A stretch of DNA of 64,000 nt from Diphasiastrum complanatum. Lineage: Eukaryota > Streptophyta > Lycopodiopsida > Lycopodiales > Lycopodiaceae. Both the position numbers and the translations under genes were made by a program. Shown here piece after piece: positions 49,301 through 63,000 of the stretch. The DNA lies in NCBI GenBank assembly GCA_029204225.1, contig CM055093.1, forward strand, positions 6,058,933-6,122,932, written 5' to 3'. Numbering within the stretch: position 1 is the first letter of the stretch; each line of letters starts with the position of its first letter. A model generated the notes under the pieces. It ran no database searches. It saw only the letters and a list, made by a program, of their open reading frames with translations, and was not told where the DNA came from.

Positions 49301-52300
49301 TAAATGTTCTCTATTTATATTTAAAAGTCACCACAGCTTGCACATGTGCTTGTCCTTTGACCTTCTTGTTGGATAATAGTGTAGTTCTACATTGATGGTA
49401 TGGGGTTTTCTATCAGATAAATTGTTTTTTTATTGATCTATGGAAACTGGAGTTTTATTTCTTTCTCAGCTCTGAATACAGTGTTGGTATACATTTTGAG
49501 TATTCAAACTCGGCCATCAATTCTGGTAAATACATGCTCTTGTCACTGCGACTGTTGTAGCTCAATGCACTGATAGTGCGGAAATATACAGAACAGTAGC
49601 ATGCCATTTTGCTACTGTTTGAGGTATGTGCATTTGAAGTGAAGAAAACAGCTGTGTGCTGATTCCACATGTTTTTTGGTCATTTTTGCAAGTTGTAACT
49701 ATTCTCAAGTTCGTGTCATGCGCCATTATCATTTTGATACCTGTCTGCTCCAGGTTCCCCTATCTGATGTTCTAGGCTTTATAAGACATTGTTCAGAATC
49801 TGTAGACTTGAAATGGATGTGGGTAACAGGGTTTGCTATTTGTGTTGTCGATCTAGTCTTCATTTGTGTGAACTTGCAGTTTGTACATAGATGAAACATA
49901 AGAAGAAATGGCTTTCACAATGACAAGTCACAAAAAATGAATGAGTAATCTTAATAAATGAGGAACCTTGGGCCTCACAGTAAACAGACGCCAATTCAAG
50001 TGGACCACGTGCTTCATGCCTAAGAAAGAGCCAAAAACATAATAAGAACGACAATCATCAACCAAATGCTCATGAGCTGATAATTCTTTGATCCAACTAG
50101 TGTGCGCATTTTTTGAGAATTATGCATACATTGTTTTTTCTAAAACAGTCCCAAGCTGCCAATATTCAAGGACAGTGCATTCATGGTCCTTTTGTACTTT
50201 TGTTCCTGTTTATCAGTTTAATATTCAATAGGAGTTGCATGTGTTATTATCATACATTGTTTTTTCTAAAACAGTCCCAAGCTGCCAATATTCAAGGATA
50301 GTGCATTCATGGTCCTTTTGTACTTTTGTTCCTGTTTATCAGTTTAATTTTCAATAGGAGTTGCATGGGTTAACGGTCTGATATAGCAATATTGGTTTGT
50401 AGTCTTATAAGCTGCTTTTTGGAATGGGTTAACATTCTGACATACAGTATTGGTTTGTAGCCTGATAAGCTTTTGTCTGGAATAACAGTCACATATAACA
50501 GTATTGGAAACGGCACCAGACAACCAAGTAGCTCTATTAATGGGGTTGGAGTATTTGACGGGTATATCATATGTGGATGACACCGAGGTTTTTAAGGTAT
50601 ACTCTTACTAATTGCACTGTTTAGAATGGCAATCATACTTCATTTTACCTCAAGTGAATTTGAACTGATGCTTATTGAACTGAGCTTTTTATGCATGTGC
50701 TAAGAGATTAAAACGATTTGTAGCATTTATGGGAAAGCAACTCGCTGTTAAGCTGTTTCTTTTGCTACAGGTCTGCTTGGACTACTGGAATAACTTAGTT
50801 GGGGAGCTTTTCCAATCTGAGTCCAAAATGGACAATCCGGCTTCAATCAACTCCCTTGGCATTCAGGTTGAGAACATAGTTGTCAGCTTGTAGCTTTATT
50901 TCTTTATTAGATTGTGCAACCTCGAATTATAGTCACTTTCTTCACAGTAGCAATTGGGGTTAACGAATACAGATTGGCACCCAAATGAAAATCGTTGTCA
51001 CAATATAAAACTGATGCTCATTTCTTCAAATTCCACTTTTCACCCTACAGTTTTTCTACTTCTTACTATGCTTTATCTTTGTCATGAGCTAACTTGTACA
51101 AGTCAAATCTGAGATGCAAAGTATAAGAACTCAACTCATGAATTATCCCCAACCCATATATAAAACTTGTTTTCTTAAAAAGTAGATATTGTTGTTGATA
51201 ACTTTGCACTCATACATTCCCTTTGAGCTTCATCAAACAGAGACGTGTAACTAAATCCATTCTACTCATGCTTTTTCTTGCATACCATACAAAACCTAAC
51301 GTTTGTATTGTGAAATAAGTAAGAATCCAAGTGATGATCCAGATTTGATTTTCTATTTCAAGAACAGGTGAGGAAAGAAGAAACAAGTTCATCCTTCCTC
51401 CCAGCAGCCTGACAAATGTACAAGCAAAAAGTATTTGTTTCTCTTATCTGTGCCGCTGACTTCATATATATTTTTTAATGTCTAGCCATCATCCACCTTG
51501 TAGCCTTTGAGGGAGAGAGAGAGAGAGAGAAAGAAAGAAAGAAAGAAAGCTTTATTAATGTCTTTTCCATGCCAAAAGGCATATAAGACTACTGAGGTAC
51601 ATGTCAAGTGTGTAGTAACCATGGGAGCGCATAGAACGTCTCCAAAACTGAAATAAAGAAAACAGCTAGTATCAACTAAATAAACAAGTAATCATCTGCA
51701 ATCAAGATGTCAAGTCTGTAGAAAGATGTAATGCGAGCCGCAACATGAGAAAGCGCTGGAGCCCACTGGTGTCGTCTATGAGCATGAGTGTGTGTAGTAT
51801 GTCTCTGTATATGAGGTATGGCTATCCTGGCAGTATGGGAGGTACATCGTCTCTGATCTCTGTGGGCATGTAAGCGACTGTCATCCTCGTCGTCGTAGTA
51901 GTCATCATCCTTGGGTACTGAGACACGTGATCTCCGTCTAGTAAAGAATGAAGTGATCAATGACTGAGATGTAATGTGTTGGGATGTCCCGTGTAGATCT
52001 CTCCGCAATATGAACATCTCGTGTACCATCAGCTCGACACACCGTGGGTCCTCATAGGTTATGAGAGAAAGTAGAGTGGTAGGTATGTCTCGAAACAAGC
52101 AGTGATATCTCCCTCTGATCGGCTGAAGTTGTATAAAGATTTAATTCTTATGTTTGTATGGACTATTTCAGTGTTGAGGCTGGACTGTGTCTTAAGTTTG
52201 ATAGTCCATATGTGTATCTAAAGTCTAGTTAACTTAAGTTAGAATGCTGTATGTAACATTGAAAGTGTAACAGAGAAGCTGGGCGTATTGCAACTTCTGT

Positions 52301-53019
52301 ATGCATTTGAAAAAATGTTCAAAGTCAGGCTGAATTGGATGATCTATTTTGTACCAAATGTCCATGCATATTTGTGATCTACATGTATTTGTGCATTATT
52401 TCTGGATCACTTTTATGGATTGTGTGCTTGATTTTGATGCAGGTTCCTTTAGGTCTTGGGCTTGTTGATGGACTCGGATCTAAACTGTCACATCGTAGGC
52501 AGCTCTATTCAGGGCCTTTATCGAAACTGAGACTCCTCATGATAAGTCGAATGGCTAAACCGGAGGAAGTCCTTATTGTCGAAGATGAGAATGGAAACAT
52601 TGTCCGAGAGACAATGAAAGACAATGATGTTCTAGTACAATACAAGGTAGACATTAGCTGGAAATGTTGAAGGGTTGAACTGTGGGGTTCAAACTTTGTA
52701 CATGTTCTCCCTAATTTGACACTGAGGTTCTGTAAGCTACACTTAATTTGCAGCCGTGCCTGTTTGGACTTTTTCTTTTCAAATGATTAACAGAAACATT
52801 TTCATCATCATAAGTTATTTTTTGATTTTTCCAATGTTTCTTCCTGTGGTTTTATCGTCAAGAGTTGCATCATTGATGCACGTACTGCGATATACCCCTG
52901 CATGCTATTGCTGATGACCAGCAAGCAAATACACAGGTTTGGAGATGGTATCAAAGGCCTTTTAAAGTACTTTAAGCATAAGTAGGCTTTTGGTAATTGT
53001 GTCTTTTTATGTAATGACT

Positions 53020-53059
<40 letters not shown>

Positions 53060-53951
53060 TAGTACCTCGTGGTACCGCTGGTATGGTACCGCCGGTACCA
53101 TATCAGTGGTACCGCCGGTACGGTACCGCCCTGGGATCCGCGGTACCAGGGCGGTACCATTTTTAATACTTTTTTTATTTTTTAATATATTTTTAATAAT
53201 TCTTTTTTGCATATTAACTACTAAAAAAGGACAAAAAAAAGTAAAAAAAGGGGGTTCTCAGTACCCTCGGAAATGGTGTTCTCCCCTGCCACGAGCCGCG
53301 GCCCGTAGGTGTCCAGTAGTCGCTGCCTGTCGGGGACGGTCATGCTGCCACAAGGGGCAGCATTCAAGGTGGTACCATTTTTGGCGCGTGCACCGAGCAG
53401 ATGGCCTTTAAGGAAAGTGAGGGATGCAGCAAACTCGACGAGACAGTATCGGCAGCGCACGATCTTTTGACCGGTCTTGTTGGCCTTGTCGGCAACCCGC
53501 CTGACAATGTCTACCTCGTCCCACAGACCGGAAAGGTCGGATTGCACCATTGCGATGGAGAAAACTAAGGACAAAATGCAGATGAAGCGAAAGCTTGAAG
53601 GATGGAACGCTGGAAAAAAAACAGCAGGGTACATTGTTCGAGAGACGCTGAAAATGGGCGAAGACAAGGCGAAGCAAGTCAGATGCAAGGCAGGGCAATG
53701 CGTGGGCGAAGGGCGACGCAAGGAATCGAAGGCAGGCAGGCGGAAACAGTAGCGATGGCAGGGCGGAGGAGGGCGCAAAAACATTTCTGATGAAATGCGA
53801 GGGGGGCGGGTAGTTTAGGTTAAAAAAAATTAAAAAAAATTAAATAATAAATAATATATTATATTATGGTACCGCGGTACCAACATGGTACCGCGGTACT
53901 AGTACGGTCCCGCGGTACCGGGATCCGCGGTACGCAGTACCGCGGGACCTA

Positions 53952-54001
<50 letters not shown>

Positions 54002-57000
54002 CTAACTTGGCAGTATTTGTGTTTAGTTCTGAATTTGTTCTCCATCATGTGGCCCCATAGTTTGGATAATGTATGTGCCAAATTTAACTGTTTAATAATG
54101 GGTTGGCTACTTGGCTGCTCTTTCTTGCCACTTGAAAATAGTGGGATATTGATGTGTTGTCTGCCCATGTGTCCAAAAAGTTCAGCTGCTTGTCGTGTAA
54201 AGAGTTCAATTATATAAGGGGCCAGCACCTCTCGACCATAGTTCCCAAAAATGGCACGTAACCATTCCTAGGAAAAGATCTGTATGGAAAGTTACTTAGG
54301 AACGGTCTGTAGAAAAAAGAAAAAAGAAAACCTATTATCTGAGTTATAACTTTGGTGCGGATAAATCCATTTAGAAAAATGATTAGATCATTGTTTTCGG
54401 GGTTCCTAGAAAGGGTTTTTGCGCATAAAAAATGTATACAAGTTTTTTTTTTGGTATAGAACCGCTGTTTAGGAATGGTTCCGTTTCCTAAATATGAACA
54501 GAACCATACCTAGTTCAATATGAATCCCCAAGGAATGGAATGGCCGTTCCTTAGGAATGGTACCGTACCCGTTAATGCTAGGAACGGATATCAATGCACT
54601 TGACCGATTTTTAACAATTCCACTTGCAAACTTGTCATATCTTTTAAAGTTTCACTTGCGTTTTTGTTGTGCTAGCTCCAATTACGTTGTTACGTCTCAC
54701 TTTCTCTACCTTCCCATTACCTTTTGGTATATGTGAACCATTTGATTTTTTGAGAGAGAGAGAGAAAGAAAGCTTTATTAATGTCTTTACTATGTTAGAA
54801 GGCATATAAGACTAAACGGTACATGTTAAGTGTGTGGTATCAGCCTGTCTCATACTGAATGTAGGACCAGTAAAAAGCACCCGTAAGTAAGTACAGGAGG
54901 AAACTATCTCCAAAGGCTGATCATCAAAGATAAGTATCTGTTATTGCATGAAAGCCCTGGATGTGTTGAGACCATAACTTTGGTCTTCGCAATGTTCATC
55001 CCCAAACCCCATCTGAGTTGAAAGGCATGGAGATAGTCCAACTGTCTTTGTAGACCCTCTCTAGTCGAGGAGACTAGAATCACATCATCTGCATATAGAA
55101 GGATGACAATCAATATATCACCCAATTTGCATCCTGTGCCGCCACACTGCTTGATGACCTGCTCCAGCTCATCTATATACAGTCCAAATAGTGCACCCCT
55201 GCTTTCAACCCAATGGTGCTAAAGATCTGCTCAATAATGCCTTGACCAGATCAGAAACATCCCAGAATTCTCTCATGAAGGCCATGACTGCTAGGTTAGT
55301 GTCTGTGGAGAAATCCAAATCATGTAATCTCTAGATAAGGCGCGTGGGACAGAGTCAAAAGCTCTCTCCTATGTCTGGCTGCCGCAATAAGAGCCCGAAG
55401 TGTGAAGACATGATCCTCAAGGTCCTCAATATCTTTGGTTCGATGAGTCTTCAGTCTCTTGATGGCCATGTGAAGCATGTCGGGAATGAAGAAAGTGAAT
55501 TCACATGGGCGTGGGGACATAGAGATAGAAGAATCAATAGGTATAGTGTATAGTGAGGTGGCATATGTTGTCCATGTTTGATCGATGAGGGGAGGTGGAG
55601 CACGAGTAATGAACGCGAGCCAAAAGGCACACGCGGAAGAACTATTTAGGGTGTTGATAAGGCGTCTCCCTTCTTGTTCTTCAAAGGCACGCTTTTTGCG
55701 GTGTCGTGTACGATGGAGATCTCTACATCGTAGAGCATCTCATCTAGTCGCCAAGGAGGTGAAACGGATGATCAATGTGGCTGTATCTCTCTCTAGTAGT
55801 CCTCCACGTTGTGTCCAAATCATCTGTCCGATGTCCCAGTGTGGCATCCAAGAAGCGCTTGGCCTCTGCTACGGCATCCTGTGTGTCTGGAATCCCTCTG
55901 ACCCTAATGTTGAGAGCCTTTTGCTCCCGAGATTTCTCTTCCTAGATCGTGGCTGAAATGACTGATGTGATGGGAGCACTAGGTTTAGTACCTTGCTTTA
56001 TTACCGATGCCCAAGAAAGGGCTTCTTCCTTTTGTTCCTCGATCTTTTGTTCCGACACTTTTATCATAGTGGTGGTAGACTCGGAGGCTGAAATCTGTTT
56101 GTTGCCGATTGTTTGCTCCAAATGTGTAATCTTGGACTGCATCATATTCCTTTCCGTAATCAGCCCTAACCTAGAACAAAGACTCAACCGCTCGTTGGCA
56201 GTGGTTTATTACTCCCTAATCCCTGCTCTCGATCTCAATGATATCAGCTTGGTTGCCCATCCCTATGCGCGTAACTACATGTAGCTTTTATCAAATTGCA
56301 TTGCAATTACAAATGTGCTTGTAGTATTTGTTAGCGAATTGATTCGAATCTAATAAAACAAGCAAGTGTGTGAAATGTAAGTAATGAAAACATAAATTAG
56401 CATACTTTGAGTACATATCTGTTTGATGAATTTACTTTTTTTGGTGTTCAGATCATGCGAGAGACCCTAATTTACTTATCTCACTTGGATCATGAAGACA
56501 CAGAGCAACAGGTACAATCTTCTTTGGTTATGGAACATTAGGTTAGTTGTTTGGTGGAAATTGGATTCTTGTTGATAAGATAATGTTTTTGTCGGTCAGT
56601 AAGGGTTTCAATGCTTAAGAACAATTTTCATTGTTAGGGTAAAGTAATAGTGGCACCTTGCATGAAAGATGTTGCTACATTTGTCGTTATTGAACTTGAT
56701 TGAGCATCCAAATTTCTGTAGTTATGGAGCTCTTTAATTTTTGCAGATGTTGAAGAAGTTGAGCAAGCAGTTGAATGGAGAGGAGTGGGCATGGAACAAC
56801 CTCAATACGCTTTGTTGGGCTATAGGCTCTATTTCTGGTTCTATGGTTGAGGAGCAAGTAAGCGTGCTCAATTGTTGGTGTGATCTAGTCTAAAAAAGCT
56901 CTGGATTTTTTTTGTGAAGGCTTTGAATTTTGTAGAATTGCAAATTATTCTCTTTTCTAAATTGACATAACATATTGTTTTTGTAATGTGGATATTTTTA

Positions 57001-60000
57001 GTGGATTTATGATGTTTGCATGATCTTGATTTAAGCCTCTTCTAAAGGTGGCGTGATTCATCCCAGCTTTCACTTAAGATTGTCATGGAGAAGTTTGTGT
57101 TTGTAGGGGATGAAACCCTTGTTGAGCTCATAGATGCAGATGCACTGCACTCTATATTGTGAGTAATCGGTTAAGTTAAGGAGAAAGACAGAACAATGAA
57201 AGCCTGAAATTGGGAACACGGCAATAACTTAAAAAACATGTTTCCTGATCTTGCTTTCGAGGACCTAAACACTTTTTAAGGTGAAGGGAGAGTTATATCC
57301 ATTGTAATTAAGCTGCGGCTGTTTACAGAGGAAGGATAGGGAACATAAAAGTAGAGAACAGTATGTCTATCCACCAGGGACCAGTGAGGGACATGTGACA
57401 AATTTTCAAGGAGATTATCCCATACGTAATGTAATGACATATTGGGTTCGTGAGGTCCTCAGGCGTATAAAAACTCTTCATCCCTTTCAAAAGTGTCTGC
57501 AAATGTGGATCATGAGTTTGGTTCCTTCTACTTTACTGACACAATATCACCACTTCATACGCCAGTGAACACATATATGTTAAAATCTGCATTCTTAGAG
57601 AGAAAGTTAAGGACTACGATGAGTTCAAAAGTTGATGGTTAAGCTTCTAGTTTTGTTAACAGTTATGCATACATGATGGTTGGATGCCGGTATTCCTATT
57701 ATTTATTAAAAGTAAGATATTGCTTGTTATAATCCTGATTGCTCACATTGAACTTGGATAAACGTTATTGTCACACAAGGAGACCTAAGAAATAACAACA
57801 TTTACCTACTGCTGTATGGAGCTTTTGTTTATTCACTAGTTTTTGTTTTGTTTCCAGGAAAATCGGTTTTTGGTGACAGTTATAAGAGATTTACTCAACT
57901 TATGCGAGATCACAAAGGGCAAGGACAACAAAGCTGTTATTGCTAGCAATATCATGTAAGTGTATTATTTTCCAAAGAATCTTTGGAACCAAATTCATGT
58001 CTAAGCAAATATACCCTCAAAACCTGAAATTTTATTGATTATCAACCTGGTATCAATTTTCTATATAACATTCTTCACTTATTTACTGTTGCAAATTATA
58101 ACATTTTTCAATTATTTACTGTTGCAAAAGGCATCCTTGTTCTAGCATTGGCATTCAACATGAAAGAGCCTACTTTTCCATCTGCTGTGCTTTATGATGA
58201 AAGTCAATCTAGTCCAAACATGTGTAAAAAGTGCGACTTTGTGTCACTACATTTTCATAACTCTCATTTTAACTTGTTGTCGTTGTCAATAATCAGATAG
58301 GCAACATCAATCATTCACCATAAGCAATCACCACAAGGCGGAAGAAGGAACACGCACCATCACTCTATCACACTCAATAACCACTGAATGTAAAATGTAC
58401 AAATAAACCCTGAACCCTGATAGAGAGAGAACAAACCTAGGAGTAGACTAATAGACTAGCCTATGGCTAATTACAGCTGGTAACAGCTGTCAACAATAAA
58501 GTACATCGTGAATAGTAACAATGAAGTTTATCATTGATTTCTAACACTCTCCCTCAATGATAAAATTACATTCTTCTATTCCTAATAGAGTACGAAACTT
58601 TTCAAATTTACATCTTCCTAATGACTTAGTAAAAATATCTGCCACTTGATCTTCAGAGTTACAAAAAACAAGATCAATGGCTCCATCAAGAATTTTCTCT
58701 CGAACAAAATGATAATGTATTTCGATGTGCTTGGTTTGCACATGTAGAACTGGATTTTTTGGCAAGGTGAATGCAGCTTTGATTGTCACAAGATATAGTA
58801 GTCGCATCCACCTGTAAATCCACAAGCAATCTTTGTAACCCTACCGCTTCCTGCGTAGCATTGCTGAGTGCACGATATTCAGCTTCCGTCGAAGATAAGG
58901 CTAATGTAGGTTGCTTTTTGCTGCTCCATGAAATTGCAACTGTACCATAACTGAATGTATGACCACTGATAGATTTTCTGTCATCAATATTACCTGCCCA
59001 ATCAACATCTGTGTAACCTACCAATATTGGTGCTTCAGGTCGATCATACTTCAAACCAAAATTCAATGTCCCTCAAATGTATCCGAGAATACGTTTAGCA
59101 GACTTCGAGTGTGCTTGACTAGGATCTTGCATAAATTGACTAACACCACCAACAACACAAGAAATATCAGGTCGCGTGTGTGTCAAATAAATCAAACTAC
59201 CCACCAGCTGCCTGTAAAATAAGCATCCACTTTCTCAGATTCATCATATGCAGTAAGCTTCGTGTTGACATCCCATATGTGTACTCAAAGGCTTACAATC
59301 CTGCATATTGAACTTATAAAGAAAATCTTGTGCATATTTGCTTTGTGTAAGAAAGACAATGTCTTCCTTTTGCCATACTCCAATGCCAAGACAATAGTGC
59401 ATCAATCCTAGATCGCTCGTGTTTTAATCATCGCCCTTGCCATCTCAACAATGGATATGTTCTTTCGTTCTGCAACTCCGTTTTGTTGTGGTGAATAAGG
59501 TGTTGTAGTTTGCCTCTTGATCCCTTGATCCTTGCAAAAATCAATAAATTCTGTCGAAAAGTACTTACCACCTCTATTAGATTTCAAAGTCTTGATGCAA
59601 CATCCTGTTTGCTTTTCAACTAATGCCTTGAATTCCCTGAACTTAGCAAAAGCATCTGATTTCTTGCTTATGAAAATAAATCCAAATGCATCTGCTATAA
59701 TCATCAATGAAGGTAATAAAGTAATAGCAGCCACTAAGGGATCTAGTTTGCATTGGTCCACATAAATCACTGTGGACAAGATCGAGATTGGCAATTCCCA
59801 GGTTTCTTCTGCCTTGAATTGCCGCGTCCTTGACCTCGACCTTGATGCCAATTGTCTCGATTTGGGCCATCATTGGATTGTTCTTGGAATTGTTGTAACG
59901 ATCCACGATTTGAGTTTCCACCTCTTGATTGGTGTCTTCCACGACCAAATCTGCCACCACGACCTCTAACTGCAAGAGCTTGATCGTCAAATTCAAAGAC

Positions 60001-63000
60001 AGTCGCTCTCTATTCGAATAAGCAACAGCTCCCGAAGAAGAAATCTTCGAAGGACAAGAAGATAAAACCTGAGCAAACTGATTCAGACCAGCGATCACAA
60101 CAGCACAATCAACAACATCAAAAGCCTAAGACCGGACTCTTCTGCAAGTATTGCAAGCGTAATGTGTGCAGCTTCGTCTTCAGAAATAGCACTTGAGATG
60201 TGTTTGTGGTTTCAAACAATGTCTTCAACGTATCCCAAGCTTCTTCGGTCCTTCCGAATCTGAAATGTAGGGAATAATTGCATCTCTAACTGATAAGTTG
60301 ATGACATTTTGTGCTTTCCGTTTTCTCCTGTCAAATGCCCGCTGTCAAATGCCCGTTGATCTTCTTCAATTTAGTTGCCGGCTCCTTCCAATTTGCTTGA
60401 CTCATTAAGGACGCTCTCGCTTAGAGTTGCCATTACTGGATAGATGAGTCCGGATCGCAAAAAAATGGCTCAGGCTGAGCACACAACTTGTCTCCAAATT
60501 TACCACACCACAGAACTGTACAACCTTGGTTGTACACCTGATATCATTTAGCGCGCGGGTGTACGACCTCTCAGGATCTTCTCGGGCTCACGCGCGTTGA
60601 TCCTATATTAGTACGGATATGCGATATCGATTTGACGCGCGGGTGTATGGCCGCTCTGAATTTTCTTTAGCTCTTGCACGTTGATCCAATATCAGCACGG
60701 ATCAAGATGAAAAGTAGAGGGAATATAAGAATTTTCAGAGGGAATATTCTAGATTCCCCACTTCGGCGCGACGAAGCAATGTGAAAAGTTTGCAGCCTCA
60801 TAACTTTGAATTGCAGTACTAGACACAGTCTAGTGTGATTTGCAATTCCCCAAACAAACAAATGAGGGATTTCTTGGCAAACCTCTTTCACAAATGGCAC
60901 TTTTCACAAAAACTAGAAAGTATTGTAAGAATCTCCCCACTCAACAGATACCCTGGCCTTTCTGATGCCTCCGGGACTATGTCTTCGTTCCCCACCGATG
61001 ATTCTGAGCTCCAAAACCTGCAAAATACACCAAGGAAGGATTCCTTCCAGCCGCTTTTGTCTCTCCAAGCTTTCACCTCCTGTGAAGGACTTTCTCACTT
61101 CATTGCGGAGCCTGTGACAAGCACTGATCAGGCACGCAGCACTATCGGGCTCTAATACCATGTCAATAATCAGATAAGCAACATCAATCATTCACCATAA
61201 GCAATCACCACAAGGCGGTAGAAGAACATGCACCATCACTCTATCACACTCAATAACCACTGAATGTAAAATGTACAAATAAACCTTGAACCCTGATAGA
61301 GAGAGAACAAACCTAGGAGTAGACTAATAGACTAGCCTACGGCTAATTACAGCTGGTAACAGCTGTCAACAATAAAGTACATCGTGAACAGTAACAATGA
61401 AGTTTATCATTGATTTCTAACAGTTGTTAGACCATACTACTAACATTCCGCTCCATACTTACGAAACAAAATGTGTTCTATATGTACGCATCTTTTTTTT
61501 CTTATCATTTAAAATTGTAATTTTTTAAGCTATATCTTTTGCTTGGCCACATTTTGGAGGAGAGGGGTAATTGGGAGGTCTCATTATACTCCAATTTGCC
61601 TCAAACAACTTGAGAAGCACATCTTTATCATCGTGTGGAGTATGACTGTGAGTTTCTTTGTTGTTTGTTGGCTTCTGTTTTGTGTTTTATTTTTCATTTT
61701 TTTTTTATGTTGGTTCTTGTGTGCTTTTACGGTGATGGGGGGTATTAGTTCTGGACAAGTTTTTGGGCAGTAGGCATCTATTTACACTTCTCAGCAGTGT
61801 TAGTTTGTCCATTCTCACCTATGCTTTCATTTTCTGTGGTTTTGTTCAGTGGCTCAGGCAAGTATGCCTTGAACTAATCTGTTCACGGTGCTGTTACAAA
61901 AATCCAATAGCGGCTTTCATGTTTAATGAAGTCATGTTAACCAGTATGATTGCATTATTTTGAACAAAAATTAGATTCCATTGACTAGACTTTGGACTAT
62001 TGCAGGATGTTTCTTCCACACAAACACATCTCATAAGTCTGTAGGGTATCTGCTCTTGTAAATGCCATTTTCCTTGTATGCTTATGAAGTGATTACGACG
62101 TTATTTACTTGTTCCTAGAGATAGTAGTTTTTAGAACTAGTGCTGCTATGCCTTGTAATCAGCTTTATGTTTGTGCTCCTTCACATTGTGAAAAACCATA
62201 ATACCATGGTTTTGGTTGCTATCCTAAGATTGAGGACACATTGTTATCTTCCAAAAGATTGCAAGCATGTGGAATTATCCACAAATTCCTTTAGGCTGTT
62301 TTGAGAGGGATCGCACCCAGAAGTGCGGTTGTTGTGACTTGTGTGTTCTGAGTTTTTGTGCTTAGAGTCGTTTGTGACCAGTGTTTATCTTGATGGCAAA
62401 TGAGTTCACAGGTATGTGGTTGGGCAGTACCCGAGATTCCTGAGGGCACACTGGAAGTTTTTGAAGACAGTTGTCAACAAACTTTTTGAGTTTATGCATG
62501 AAACTCATCCTGGAGTACAGGTAAAACCGAGTCTAGAGTTGTTGTATTCACTCTTTTTAAACATTGGGGCTTATTGAGGATGTATTCTTTGCATTGATTG
62601 GCCGTTTTTTCCAAAATCCCTCCGTCATACAAAACAAGGAGAGATCATTCACCACTTTTTCTGCATTGGCAACTGAGAATTAGTCATTAACATAGAGTGG
62701 TAGGATCTCGGTGTTACACATGAGCTAGTTGCAGATTATTATGTTGCTTGACGATTTTCAATAAATACAGGCTTTGCAGTACTCTAGAGAAAAATGAGCA
62801 GTGTTACATAAGTACCAAACATTCTTTATGTTTATATTGACATGGAGGAGATTACAGATAAATAGCCACTACTTTTGATTACTGTGCTTGCATCTTACAT
62901 CAACGCTTGTGGACTTGTGGCAGGATATGGCATGCGACACATTTTTGAAAATCGTTCAAAAATGCAGGCGGAAATTTGTTATCCTTCAGGTAATGGACTT

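Larger units (their letters stand above)
47114..50488 (+). other. XPO1 intron 11 (3.4 kb) with tandem repeats
   Basis: Contains a ~230-bp imperfect tandem duplication (48191-48668), a 126-bp tandem duplication (50125-50368) and a ~59-bp repeat reaching the acceptor (50367-50510). The remainder shows no coding similarity. Confidence 0.7.

Noticed and set aside
53019-53160. Frames with Tyr-Ile repeats
   Set aside because: Translation of TA repeats at the border of the foldback element.
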